From assembly GCA_023213315.1 (NCBI GenBank), contig JAKCPI010002471.1:182265-246264 (forward strand): a stretch of 64,000 nt of DNA, in the 5' to 3' direction. Each line of letters begins with the position of its first letter. Position 1 is the first letter of the stretch. The position numbers and the translations under genes are program-made. This document shows, in pieces, positions 46,001-57,652 of this stretch. The stretch is from Euborellia annulipes. Its lineage: Eukaryota; Arthropoda; Insecta; Dermaptera; Anisolabididae. The notes beneath the pieces were generated by a model. The model did no database searches, was not told the DNA's origin, and worked only from the letters and a program-made list of their open reading frames with translations.

Positions 46001-46085
46001 AAAGTATTTCAAAAAATAACCAATCTATATTAAAATTTAAGGATTGCCGTGTGGGTTTCAAGTGAAACATTTTGAACAAAGGTGG

Positions 46086-46200
46086 TATTTATGTGGGTTT
46101 CACGGGTAAAAAAAGTATTAAAGTAAATTAAATTAAAAGTATTAAAAGTAAATTAAATTTACTTTTAATACTTTTTTTACCCGTGAAACCCACATAAATA
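46086..46200. repeat. Perfect-armed palindrome
   Basis: TATTTATGTGGGTTTCACGG then GTAAAAAAAGTATTAAA is mirrored exactly on the right, giving arms of about 45 bp around an AT centre. Superfamily not assigned. Confidence 0.65.
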
Positions 46201-46251
46201 CAACCTTCATTCTATATTTTCGAATTTTGTTGAATAATTCTGTTCTCCATT

Positions 46252-46858
46252 TTTACTTTCTCTTACCTCTATATATATGTTAATGTATAGAGAGAGAAAG
46301 TATTGGATTCATGTGAAAAATTCGATGTCGAGATTTTGATGGATATACACGTTTTTTCAGGTTCCCTGAATACAAAAAAGTTGTTTTCGCTTGCTACTAC
46401 TTAACTAAGATGGTCTGTCTATCTGTGAATAAAATATCTCAAGAACGGAAAGAGCTAGGAGGTTGAAGTTTTATATTTAAGTTAGGCACCCCCATGGGAC
46501 GTGACACGAAGCTTTTGAACAAAATCGACCAAAGAGTACTAATACTTTACTGATGCACTTTTTCAGTTTTTTTTTTTTGATTTTCTCAAAATTCGCTACA
46601 AATATTTTTTTTTTTAAATTCAAAAATCAATTATTTTTTAGATAGTCTTTAAAATGTATATTCTCATTTTGCCATTGAAATCTCCTGAAGACCACTTTAC
46701 TCTTGTACTCCATAGGGAAGATAGGAGAAATGGTTGCCATGGTCACAAAATATATAAATATTTTCACATCTTGAAAATCGAATGTACCGTACTGTCGGAA
46801 ACTAAATACATGTCGACACAAAAAATTTGCTGTGCGCCAGTCACACCAGAATTTTTTA
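46252..46858 (-). mobile_element. Helentron-like element copy A14
   Basis: Reverse copy from TTTTTACTTTCTCTTACC to a head hairpin lacking its first arm (AATTTGCTGTGCGCCAGTC). Only TGGTCTGTCTATCTGTG remains of the microsatellite. Confidence 0.7.
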
Positions 46859-46867
46859 CACGCATGC

Positions 46868-47073
46868 ACACAGTCTTTTTCGGCAACTTAGGCCATTTAA
46901 GACTTTTACGATATCCGTTATAGAGATCAATATACATATTAGGGGTCCAGGCATTCTTATTTAAGCCATTTGGTATCCAAATGGCTTAAATAAAATCCTC
47001 GAATTGCCTGGGATCCGAACCCGCGACCCTCGGTATAGAATGCAGGCGCGCTACCAACTACACCAAGCCCGAG
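46868..47073 (-). mobile_element. tRNA-derived SINE
   Basis: Starts in CACAGTCTTTTTCGGCAAC and contains the body palindrome, GGATCCGAACCCGCGACC (box B), box A and CACCAAGCCCGAG in reverse. It abuts the Helentron-like copy on its left. Confidence 0.82.
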
Positions 47074-47079
47074 TGACTG

Positions 47080-48025
47080 TTGTTCATTTGCAAAAACAAA
47101 ACAAAAAAAAGAAAATTAGTTTAAAAAAGAGAAAAAGTTTATGATATGAGCTTGTAATATAGTTGAAATAGAGAATATCATTAAAATAAACTTGTAGGTA
47201 GTTTAAAAAACATTTTTTAAATCTCTCTGGTTGATATTTGATATATTGTCAATTGAAGCAAAAAGCTCGTTGTCTGGTATATAATAGAAAGAAAAAAAAA
47301 AAAAAAGAAATAAATCAATATTGAATGAATCTGTTCTTTGGAATGGATTTGCAACTTGAATATTTATATGAAAGAGCATGTTTAATATTTGAGAGAATGT
47401 AATTCAGTTAAGGGCTGGCTGGCAGTCAATGAAGCCAAAGGGCGGGAGCCATCCAGCCTTGACCTACATTGCCCTATTGGCCGGCACCCTCGCTCGCCCC
47501 TCAATGACCCCGGCGGCGAAAAATATTAATACTGCATCCTTTTTATTCCTAATTACCCCCCCCCCTCTCTCTGCTGTAAATCAGCACAACATACAACAAA
47601 ATTACCCCCACTTTTTATTAATTCATTCATTAATTATTAAAACAAAAGAAGATGTATATAGAAAATAAATTAAACATTCATATGGATATAAATAAAGAAT
47701 AAAAGCAACCCTTTTTTTTTTTTGTTTAGTCCGCCATTACTCCATACTGAGCTATAAATATTTGTTTTAGAATGAATGAATGAATGAATGAGGATGAGGG
47801 GGTGGCATTTCATTTATTAATGGGGAGTCATTTAGTCAGTTATACGAGCAAATATAAAAAGTTTATGTGAGATTTTTATGTGCAATTTTAAAAAGCTTTT
47901 TTTTTTTTGAGTAGGAAATTTATTCACATTTTAAAAGGGAATTTATTTCTAATACTTAGATTTAAGATTAATTAAAAGTATGAAAGGAATCTATAAAAAA
48001 AGGAATCGATCTCTTCTTGAAAAAT
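47080..48025. other. Intronic sequence with a GC-richer patch
   Basis: 47415..47530 (GGCTGGCTGGCAGTC, GGCCGGCACCCTCGCTCGCC) is GC-richer but carries no frame that I recognise. (GAAT)n lies near 47771..47790. Confidence 0.35.
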
Positions 48026-48028
48026 AAA

Positions 48029-48634
48029 ACAAAAAATCTGGTGTGACTGGAGCACAGCACACACAACTTTCTCTTACCTTCGGTAATCGAAAGTTGTGTT
48101 CTGCGCTTGTCACACCAGATTTTTCGTGTCGACATGTATTTACAGTAGTTTCCGATAGTACTGTACATTTGAATTCAAGATGTAAAATTTATAAACAGAA
48201 AAATATTTATATTTTGTTACCATGGCAACCATTTCTCTTATCTTGCCTATGAAGTATAAGAGTAAAGTGGTCTTCAGATGGTAAAATGAGAATATACATT
48301 TTAAAGAGCATCTAAAATATAATTGATTTATGATTTTTAATCAAAATCATTGGAACGAATTTTGAGAAAATAGAAAAAAATTGAAAAAGTACATCAGTAA
48401 AGTATTAGTACTCTTTGACCGATTTTGATTAAAAGCTTATTTTCAAGCCCTAGAGGGGGGGGGGGGTGCCTAAATTAAATATAAAATTTCAACCTCCTAG
48501 CTCAGTTCCTTTATGCATTAAATTGGATACAGACACAGACAGACAGACAGACCATGTCGCGAAAACCACTTTTTTGGATTCAGGGATACGTATGTATATT
48601 AACATATACATATAGGTAAGAGAAAGTAAAAAAA
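48029..48634 (+). mobile_element. Helentron-like element copy A15
   Basis: Complete head hairpin, body, ACAGACAGACAGACAGACC, then a deletion in the GGATTCAGGG segment before the TA-rich tail and GTAAGAGAAAGTAAAAAA. A second tail fragment lies at 48701..48739. Confidence 0.72.
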
Positions 48635-49094
48635 CAACATACTTTGGCTTACGCCCGAGTGTGTGGGTGTGGTCACGATTATTTAAAAAGGCAATCAGCC
48701 AGATTAACATATATAGAGGTAAGAGAAAGTAAAAAGTGATAAAAATAAAATGATACAAAGAATAATATTGTAATCTCTCTACAGGTTGAGAATAAGTGTA
48801 CTTCTCTCTGATCATTGTATAGGAATAAATAGGGACCTAGCCAGGAAATCTTTCAGGGGGTAGAGGGCTTTTGGACCATCTCCCTTTAAAAAACATTAAA
48901 TATTTTCTAATTTAGAAAGCATTTAACCCCTATACCCTCCCCTCTAACTACGCCTCCGGTAATGCTATTGACTTATACTCTATTTAATACACCTTGAGGC
49001 CAGTACTAAAATAAATTGTAGAGGAAACGATTTCCATCTCTTTGGTAACCAAAAATTAAACAAATTTTTGAAATATTATAAATGCAATGGTGTT

Positions 49095-49432
49095 GGAGTC
49101 AGAAAAATAACAAGACGTTAGCAGCTAAATTTTCTTTTATTTAGATACTCGCCCTCGCGGCTGACGTTTCGGCCTGAGATCTAGGCCATCTTCAGAGTCG
49201 GCTGGCAATAATCAGATATGTGGATAATTAAAAAAAAAAAAAAACAGCGGCAGCATTCAGCATATGGTCTGCTCATAGCGAAACAAGACCACATGCTGAA
49301 TGTTGTCGCTGTTCTTTAAAAATATCCACACATCTGATTATTGCCAGCCGGCTCTGAAGATGACCTAGATCTCAGGCCGAAAAGTCAGTCGTGAAGGCGA
49401 GTATCTAAATAAAAGAAAATTAAATTATTCTG
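49095..49432. mobile_element. Inverted hammerhead pair, nearly continuous palindrome
   Basis: Motifs at 49155..49202 (minus: CTGAAGA, GGCC stem, GAAACGTCAGC) and 49345..49395 (plus: CTGAAGA, then GAAAAGTC). Arms continue inward as GCCAGCCG..TAATCAGAT and CAGCGGCAGCATTCAGCAT, so the whole unit can fold. Confidence 0.75.
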
Positions 49433-49434
49433 CT

Positions 49435-50670
49435 AAATTGATATCGAGGTATTTTAAGTAAGAATTTCCCATACCCGGAGTTCTAACTTAATGGAAGAAA
49501 AGATAAAAAAAAGGTTAGTAAATATTATAATTTGTTATCTAAAGGTAATGATAGGTAAATAAAAAGATTTTGGTAGAAATTAAGTAATTACACGTTCTTG
49601 TAATATATATAAAGGAGGTTCTTGGATATAAAGGGCGTTGCAAGTAATCACTTGGGCGTCTCTTGGCTTTATGACTCCCAGATCGAAATAGAATGGGAGG
49701 GAGAGGGGTGGGGAGGGAGATAACAATCTGAGGGAAAGGTGGGGAGGTTTTAATTATTAAGGATTAAAATAAAGGTTGTTCTCCTTCCCTCTCTTGCTCT
49801 AGTTTATGGCGAGAGGAGAGAAAACAATCAGGGAAGAGGGATTCTTTGGATTAAAGGATCTTGCTCTGTTATGAGTAGGTATCAGATAAAGGGAGGTCAG
49901 ACGAGCGAACGAACCCTAAAAGAAGGGATGGACTCTCAAGGGTTGGTAAAATAACCATCAGAGAGTATTAGAAATTCAAGATTTGTCTTTTAAGCTTGTC
50001 AGAGGATATATAATTAGTAGGAAGTTTGGCTAACAGAGGATTATTCATTTGGTATTTAAAAAATATAGAAATTTCCTTCTGAGAGGTTGTGCTAAAACCG
50101 CTTGCTTAATATCTCAAAAATTGTGGCGAGAGAAATGGTAAAAAACCAAGGGTATAAATTATACGGTTCTGCAGTGGTTTCCAAACTCATTTTACAAAAT
50201 TATTTTTTGTAAAAGGCATTCATAATCGGATAATTATTGCACTTCAATTTTGTCCCATTCAAGCCTCAACACACATGTCCCATATAACAGGAATGTAAAG
50301 CGACGCACCAGAACAAACTACTAACCCGATCGGGACGAATCGCTCATAACTAACTTAGAATAACCCTTAGTTGCTATCAAGACAATTAAAACATTTGTGT
50401 AAGTACTTTACATTGAAAATTAGAAGTTCGAAAAATAGCTGCAAATCAACTTCAACACTCCTTACAAAAAACGCGTAGCAAGACAAATACAAGATGACCA
50501 AAACTGGTCTTTGACATCACTGCGCTCACAGTTATGCCGTTGTGGGTGTTGCCTCTACTGCTGATTGGCCAAAATACTACTTGCACCATATATCATACTG
50601 TCCTATATTAAAAGACCTTCCCCTATATCTATAACTAGATATTTATTAATTCATATACACGAAAACATAA
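49435..50670. other. Intronic sequence, nothing recognised
   Basis: A purine-rich stretch (GGGAGGGAGAGGGGTGGGG) lies at 49694. No coding signal. Confidence 0.4.
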
Positions 50671-50672
50671 GG

Positions 50673-50746
50673 GTCTGCCGAGTTGAACCACGGATCCTCC
50701 AATTTGTACTCGGAGTACCCTTACCACTAGACTACACGTCGGTGCG
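50673..50746 (-). tRNA. tRNA-like sequence, probably pseudogene or SINE head
   Basis: On the minus strand TGTAGTCTAGTGGTAAGGGT resembles box A and GTGGTTCAACTCGG resembles box B, at tRNA-like spacing. The anticodon arm closes only with an 11-nt loop and box B lacks one C, so a working tRNA is unlikely. Confidence 0.4.
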
Positions 50747-50749
50747 GTC

Positions 50750-51188
50750 CCTCAAACTAGGACATTCTCCATAGCATAGAAGAGGTTGGATAAAAGGAAC
50801 CGGGTGGAACCAGAAATAAGGATTAGTTCACTAGCTAGAAACGAAAGCAGGAGGAGGAGTTAGAGATAGGAAATAATGTAACTTCACGGGGTGCCGGTAG
50901 ATGGCTACAACCAGAAGCCGGTTGGGTTTGAGGTGTGTGTCTCCGTACACGAAAGCACCTCGGGTAAATAAACAGGATCCCGATAGGAATTTCAAATAAA
51001 TAAAAATAAACAATTAATAGGGTCCCTCACTATACACCAATTTTAAGGAAAAAGGCTAAGGTGTGGAAAATAAAGCAGTGAAGTGATCAGAAGTTTATTA
51101 AAGAGACAATATTCTAGCAAAGGAACACGCCTTAATATGAGTTAAATTTAGGGGTAGAGGATTGACCCTTATGAATAATGGATGAGTG

Positions 51189-51224
<36 letters not shown>

Positions 51225-51780
51225 AAGGTGAAGGAAGGGTTCATTCAAAAGGGCTCAATAAAACATCTCCAAAGTGCGAGCAATGGCGGATGAAATGAAC
51301 GAGAATCGATCAACTTTAAAAATAATTTTTTTTTTTTTTTATTATAAAGCAGAAACGAGAGAAATAATTTGGCAAGAATCTTCTAGAAGGCATTTCGACC
51401 AATAAAGGTAAGAGGGAGAAAGAAAAAAAAAAAGAATCAGTTTTTGCTCTCTCCCAAGTTACGGAATTTCTTTTATTGATATGTTCGTTTTTTTTTTTTT
51501 TTTCATTTGGAAAAGAATCTTTGATATCTGATATTTCAGAAAGATATTTAATTCAGTTGAATTCAATTTAAACTAACAAAGACTTTTGGGGAAATGTATT
51601 TGATTACAAAATCATATCATAATAATCAAATTTATAGGAACATAGGAAATCCATAAATTTTTATTAAAAAAAAAAAGTTATTCTATTGGTTAAGTGTCAG
51701 GGCGTCCAGCAAAAAAATCCCGCATTTTAAAATTAAATAACTCGGAAACAAAAATAATAAAATACTATCCTGATGATGAA
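50750..51780. other. Intronic sequence with (GA)16 at 51191..51222
   Basis: No repeat family assigned. T tracts occur near 51329 and 51490. Confidence 0.4.
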
Positions 51781-51783
51781 CTG

Positions 51784-52182
51784 TGGCTGTAGGCTTAATG
51801 GGGATGGGGTCAGGAAAATTTCAGTCAAATTTTCTTTTATTTAAATTCTCGCCCGCGAGGCTAACGTTTCGGCCCAAGGTTTTGGCCATCTTCAGAGCCG
51901 GCTGGCAATAATCAAAATGTGTGGGAATTTGTAACAACAGCGACAACATTCAGTACAGGCCCTCACTGCTAAACATAAAGAAAACATTTCTTTACGTTTT
52001 GTTGAATGCGGACCACATGCTGAATGTTGTTACAAATTTCTACACATTTTGATTATTGCCAGTCGGCTCTGAAGATGGCCAAGTCCTCGGGCCGAAACGT
52101 CAGCCGCGATGAGGGGGGAAATAGAAGAAAATTTGGCTGTAATTTGTCTTTGTATTTTTTTTAGTCCATCACCATTAAGCCT
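51784..52182. mobile_element. Inverted hammerhead pair, sister of the 49095 element
   Basis: Motifs at 51854..51905 (minus) and 52060..52110 (plus) keep CTGAAGA and GCCGAAACGTCAGCC on the right, GCCGAAACGTTAGCC on the left. The inner arms share GCCGGCTGGCAATAATCA and ATGCTGAATGTTGT with 49095..49432. Outer arms extend to AGGCTTAATGG and its complement. Confidence 0.75.
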
Positions 52183-52266
52183 AGTTTTTTTGGAGTTTAG
52201 GCTTTCACAGTTGTTATTATTAATTAATAAAATAATTTGATTTTCGGTTTAACGGTGGATTATTAG

Positions 52267-52318
52267 TAAAAATTACAACGTTTCGGCCACTCATTCTGTG
52301 GCCTTCTTCAGGTACAAT
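52267..52318 (-). ncRNA. Hammerhead-like ribozyme motif, solo
   Basis: Minus strand: CTGAAGA, one extra A, exact stem II GGCCAC/GTGGCC with a 7-nt loop, GAAA, CGTT. Stem I is only about 3 bp (TAC/GTA). It lies in Cbl sense orientation inside the large intron. Confidence 0.6.
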
Positions 52319-52644
52319 ACAGCTAAGACTACAAAGGTTGTGACTTCTCATTTGAATTATGCCTAGTCGAAACCTTTTCTGAGAGCTCGATACTATTAAT
52401 ACAATAAATAGCAAATATTTGGAACTAATTTCTGTATAAGATTAACTAGGAGTGTAGCGCGCAGAGGTGCGATGGATTTGAGATGTATGAAGGGGGTGAT
52501 AAATTAAAGGTGTGGTATCCAAAGTCTAAAAAAAAAGTTAATGAATTCCTAAACGACTTTATTAAAAAAATTTTTAGGATAATATAAATTCCTCTTATCA
52601 AGAGAAAAAATTTCTTAATAATCCTGTGTCTTAACAGCTATTTT

Positions 52645-53291
52645 TCCTTTCTCTTACCTATATATGTTAATATATAGAAAGTATTGTATTCATGTCAAAA
52701 ATTCGATGTCGAGATTTTGATGGATCTTCACGTTTTGAGGTCCCCTGAATCCAAAAAAGTGGTTTTCGCGACATGGGTCTGTCTCTGTGTGTGTGTGTGT
52801 GTGTGTGTGAACAAAATATCTCAAGAACGGAAAGAGCTAGGAGGTTGAAATTTTATATTTAAGTTAGGCACCCCCATGGGACGTGACACGAAGCTTTTGA
52901 ACAAAATCGGCCAAAGAGTACTAGTACTTTACTGATGCACTTTTTCAGTTTTTTTTTTCGATTTTCTCTAAATTTGCTCCAACGATTTTTTTTTTAATTC
53001 AAAAATCAATTATTTGTTAGATGCTCTTTAAAATGTATATTCTCATTTTGTCATTGAAATCTTCTGAAGACCACTTTACTCTTGTACTCCATAGGAAAGA
53101 TAGGAGAAATGGTTGCCATGGTAACAAAATATAAATATTTTTCCATACTTATAAATTTTACAACTGAATTCAAATGTTCCGTACTGTCGAAAACTAAATA
53201 CATGTCGACACAAAAAATCTGGTGTGACAAGCACAGAACACAACTTTTGATTACCGAAGGTAAGAGTGCGACAGTCACACCAGATTTTTTT
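52645..53291 (-). mobile_element. Helentron-like element copy A16
   Basis: Reverse copy with the end palindrome shortened. The usual (TCTG)n is followed by (GT)n at about 52787..52808, so the microsatellite has changed unit. The head hairpin has a short second arm. Confidence 0.72.
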
Positions 53292-53299
53292 TATAAGAA

Positions 53300-53890
53300 C
53301 AAAAATTAAAAATGATATAGTTACTAAAATATATAAAAAGAATGTGATTGATGTATAAAGGTGGGAGGAAGGAAATATAATTCGGAAAAGTCAAAACTGA
53401 CATTTGTTTTATAAAACGTTATTTATATATTATTTATGAGAAAAAGGGCTTTGGAAAGAGAATTTACTTTTATTTTTAGTTCAGAGTTTTTTTTTTTTTT
53501 TATCATTTTCTCTTGACACTATTCAGAGAGAAATTTATCTCTCGTCAACTAGAAATAGTCTCATAAGGTACAATTCAAATCTTTATTTGGCTTCTGGATC
53601 CATAAGAGGAAATAGAGATATGTCAAAATCATAGGATATGAAAAATTGATTTAAAATGATGATAATTGAGGAGAAAAATTTCTGATTTTGTGATTTCTAT
53701 TTGAGTATTTTCAAGACCCTTTGTTGAAGAGTTACTTCAAAGGAGACACATGTGATTTTTCTGTGGATTTGACCATTTTGGGAAGGTAGCAAGTCCCACG
53801 AGCCCGTAACCCCACCCTAGATTTGAGAAGGGACAATGTAAAATAGGTGTATTATTTGGATATTACAAGATGCGGATTTTATAGCTGAAT
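53300..53890. other. Intronic sequence, nothing recognised
   Basis: AT-rich with a T tract near 53488. Confidence 0.4.
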
Positions 53891-54163
53891 AATCGTTAAT
53901 TGGTAAATAAAAGAAAATCAGCTAAAATTATTTCGTTTATTGGCCTTCCAGGCTGACGTTTAGGTCTTTATCAAGACCATCTTCAGAACTATAACAACAC
54001 ATTATTAGCGAATTTTTACAATGTTATGACAGAGTAGAAATCGGAGAAATTATAATTATTGCCTTAAGGGCTGTCAATATAGGCTGTGTTGTTATAGCTC
54101 TGAAGATGGTCTTGATCAAGACCGAAACGTCAGCCTAGAGGGCCAATAAACGAAATAATTTTA

Positions 54164-54700
54164 ATAACGAGGTTTAGGCCTTTTCAGATACACAAAATAA
54201 AAAATATAATTTTTTTCAAAAAATCATATTTATTTTAAAGTTTTAACAAACCAATGCGGGTTTCGACAGCTTCCAGCCTTCCAGGTCAAACCCGCAGTGG
54301 CGGATTAATGCAATTTTGTCGGGGGGGGCGGTTTTTTTTATTTTTTTTATTTAAGGACTTTGTGGGCATCTATGGCCATTCAGACCCCTTTCCTATTTAT
54401 TTAAATTGATTGGTAACAAATACAATTGAAATTAAAGCCCGGAAATCATAATTTCTTTAGATTACTAGTTTTTATAACATTGTGAATTTCTTCTCGGGGG
54501 GGCGATCGCCCCCCCCCCCTTTAATCCGCCCCCTGCAAACCCGACACTGAGGAAGACAAGCTGGAAGTTGTCGAAACCGGTTAAACTTTTAAAATAAATA
54601 TGATTTTTTGAAAAAAATTGTATTTTTTATTTTGTGTACTGAAAAGACCTAAACCTCGTTATTGAATAATATCTGCAGTATTCGAGTGAGTCTACGTTTT
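54164..54700. mobile_element. Second-type hammerhead element with 12-bp target duplication
   Basis: GAAATAATTTTA flanks it at 54152..54163 and 54701..54712. Arms ATAACGAGGTTTAGG and complement hold a plus motif near 54543..54590: CTGAGGA, one extra A, stem II GACAA/TTGTC, then GAAACCGGTT in place of GAAACGTC. A tail of about 45 bp follows the right arm. It is itself split by the MITE at 54295. Confidence 0.8.
54295..54535. mobile_element. hAT-type MITE with perfect 8-bp target duplication
   Basis: CAGTGGCGGATTAATG opens and TTTAATCCGCCCCCTG closes it. CAAACCCG flanks both sides. It sits between the two hammerhead halves of the surrounding element. Confidence 0.85.
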
Positions 54701-54739
54701 GAAATAATTTTAGCTGCTCTTTTATTTACCAATTAATAG

Positions 54740-55490
54740 ATGGATAGTTTTGCACAACGAATAATAACAAAACAAACGTATATTGTCCATAAAAAAATTT
54801 TTGACAATTTTATTTTGGACTAATTATATAGTTAAAGGGTGACAAGATGTGCAAAGAGCCTCAACGCTGATCAAGATTAAAAGATGACTGGCGGGGGTGC
54901 CCTGTTCATAAGATTCCTTATTCAATCTTCACCACAGCAATTTCTATTCTTGAATGAATTTGAATTTTTTTCATTAATCATTATAATTATTTTTCTTTTA
55001 ACTACAAATGATCAAGGGATATATTTTTAAAAGAAGCCAAGTCGATTATTGTGAATTCGGAAATCGCAAAAAACTTAAAATTCTCTGTAAATGCAAATTT
55101 TTCTAATGGGAGAAATTAAATCCCGATTTTCTTTAATTTGCATACATTTGCCTACTAAATTTAGAGAGAACTCTCGTTGGGATTTGCTTTTCTCTCTCCT
55201 TTAAATAGGAAAAATCTTAAAGCTTTGTGCACATCTATGCCATTCAATGAATGGAACTAACTATTCAAGAAAATAACGCAAACTAGATTCATTTATATTC
55301 TTTGATTCAAATTAATGCCTCTTAATGATTAAGTCAAAATGGGAGAATATTGGAGAATATTATTTATCGATAAAATACAGCAGGAATCTCAATATAAAAT
55401 CTAAATTCTTATTCTTTATTCTCAGATTTAGAAAGGAGTTCGGAAAATAGAGTCTTTCTCCACACTATATTTTCCAGTTTCATATTAATT
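54740..55490. other. Intronic sequence, nothing recognised
   Basis: AT-rich, with no repeat assignment. Confidence 0.4.
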
Positions 55491-55493
55491 TAA

Positions 55494-55646
55494 AAAAGTC
55501 TGGTGTGATGGCGCACAGCACACAACTTTCTCTTATCTTAGGTAATCGAAAGTTGTGTTCTGTGCTTGTCCCACCAGATTTTTTGTGTCAACACATATTT
55601 AGTTTCCCACAGAATGGTACATTTGAATTTAAGATATAAAATATAA
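55494..55646 (+). mobile_element. Helentron-like head fragment, tandem to copy A17
   Basis: It has the complete head hairpin and the GTGTCAACACATATTTAG segment up to AAGATATAAAATATAAA, then abruptly begins a second head. Confidence 0.68.
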
Positions 55647-56232
55647 AATCTGGTGTGACAGGCGCACAGCACACAACTTTCGATTGCTTGTCACACCAGA
55701 TTTTTTGTGTCGACATGTATTTAGTTTACGACGCTTCAAGTATGTTAAAATATTTATATTTTGTTACCATGGCAACCATTTCTCCTATCTTTTCTATCAA
55801 GTACAAGAGTAAAGTGATCTTCAGAAGATTTAAATGGTAAAATGAGAATATATAATACATTTTAAAGAGCATCTAAAAAATATTTGATTTTTGAATTTTA
55901 ATCAAAATAGTTGGAGCGAATTTTGAGAAAATCTAAAAAACTGAAAAAGTGCATCAGTAAAGTACTAGTACTCTTTGGCCGATTTTGTTCAAAAGCTTCG
56001 TGTCACGTCTCAGGGGGGTATCTAACTTAAATATAAAATTTCAACCTCCTAGCTCTTTTCTTTCTAGAGATATTTTGTTCACAAACAGATCATGTCGCTA
56101 AAACCACTTTTTTGGATTCAGGGGACCTCAAAACGTGAAGATCCATCAAAATCTCGACATCGAATTTTTGACATGAAACCAATACTTTCTCTATATATTA
56201 ACATATATATAGAGGCAAGAGAAAGTAAAAAT
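55647..56232 (+). mobile_element. Helentron-like element copy A17
   Basis: It starts with a shortened head hairpin (ACAGCACACAACTTTCGATT then GCTTGTCACACC) and continues through the body to GCAAGAGAAAGTAAAAA. The microsatellite is reduced to CACAAACAGATCATG. Confidence 0.72.
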
Positions 56233-56234
56233 CA

Positions 56235-56920
56235 GAAGTATTCAATCTCTCGATCAGAGATAGTGCATAAAAGATTTTATATAAAGAGAGAATTTTATCT
56301 TTTCTGAGAGAAAAATAAGATTTTATTTAAGAAATCAATTATTTGAACTAACCCGAATAGAGACTATATTTTATTTGACTTTTTGAGGATTTATTTGAAT
56401 GTATGCGAAATAGATTCACGAAAAAGTTTATAAAATAGAGAGAATTTCAAATGAAAAAAGTTTTCGAAATCCTGTTGTAGACACGAGTCACTTCTCGAAT
56501 ATTTATAATAAGGGAGAGGCAAATGTCAATTATAAAACGGATATCTATAAAGTATTAGAATAATATTCTGAAGAGCATAATGGAAAAAAAAATATCTTTT
56601 GAATAAATAAGCCAGCCATATGAATAGTTGAATTGTGTAATGAATCGAAATGAGAAAAATAAATAAATAAATAAATGAGGTGAGCTGTTCTCTAGGTGGA
56701 TAAGAAGATAATAAATTTTATCTACACAACTACAATATTTTTGCGTTAGGTCATTAACAACCCACAATCTCTTTGTTTTATCAGAACACTATTTAGACAA
56801 TATTTTATTCAAATATAAGAAACGACAAAATAAATAGAAGAGTCAAGCAAAATTTGAAAGTGAAGAGAGGATGGAAGTTGCAGTAGCGAGCAGGCCAAAA
56901 ACCGACAGGATCACACCCTA
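56235..56920. other. Intronic sequence, nothing recognised
   Basis: AT-rich, including (AAAT)n near 56658. Confidence 0.4.
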
Positions 56921-56977
56921 AGCCAGTGGTTTCCAAACTTTATGTTACCACGCCTCCCTTAAAAATATTTAATCTTA

Positions 56978-57450
56978 CTAGACGCGTCGCCCGCCTGCGG
57001 CGGACCCTCGCTTTTCTAATTATGAGAACCCGTGGCGCCCGCCTTTGCGTCTAGACAGGGGGCTTCGTCCCCCTGGACCCCCTCCAGCTGGCTCGGGCCG
57101 CCTGCGGCGGACCCTCGCCCTTTCTTCTTAATTATGAAAAAAATTATCATTACTATTCCAAACCAGTGCCTGTTTGAAGATTTGTTTACATTCATGGAAT
57201 ACACAAATGAAAAGAATACTTAAATATTTCTCTATACATTTCCTATGGGAGAAATCGTAACTTTAAAAATTAATAACTCAAAAAGTTATGGGAATTTCGG
57301 GATGAAAATAATTTTCCTGTAATCCCGAGAAGGTCCTCTTTATGCATAAAAAATTTCATTTCAAAATTCCAACGGGAAGTTGCCTAAATAGAGCGTGACA
57401 GACAGACAGGACAGACAGACAGACGGACATTAGTGAATTATATATATAGA
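56978..57450 (+). mobile_element. Helentron/HINE-like element, 473 bp, with empty site
   Basis: It starts CTAGACGCGTCGCCCGCC and folds back through GCGTCTAG near 57050. It carries (ACAG)n as GACAGACAGACGGAC and ends in a (TA)n tract, TATATATAGA. X1 has AATCTTATGACGCC uninterrupted at this point, so the insert lies between A and T with no target duplication. The same start word is found at 39528. Confidence 0.78.
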
Positions 57451-57652
57451 TGACGCCTCCCCCCCCCCCCATTTTATAAAATAATACAAAAACAAAAATT
57501 TTTAATGCTAAAAAATATAAATTTATATAAAAATATTTATTTTTATTTATATTAAAACTAGCAATCATTTGGAAAATTTGTCCTGGTGGCCAATATTCGC
57601 GCCTCCCCTTAGACTAGTCCGCGACTCCCTAGGGACAAGTTTGGAAAACGCT

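Larger units (their letters stand above)
53898..54736. mobile_element. Inverted hammerhead pair element, host of a nested insertion
   Basis: The left arm TTAATTGGTAAATAAAAGAA is answered by TTATTTACCAATTAA at 54721..54735. Motifs lie at 53950..53995 (minus) and 54090..54140 (plus: CTGAAGA, stem II GGTCTT/AAGACC with a GATC loop, GAAACGTCAGCCT). The right arm is broken at 54163 by the next element. Confidence 0.82.

Noticed and set aside
46868..47073. Genuine tRNA gene from box A and box B
   Set aside because: The tRNA-like head continues into the shared SINE body and tail.
50673..50746. Functional tRNA gene on the minus strand
   Set aside because: The anticodon arm has an 11-nt loop and box B lacks a base.
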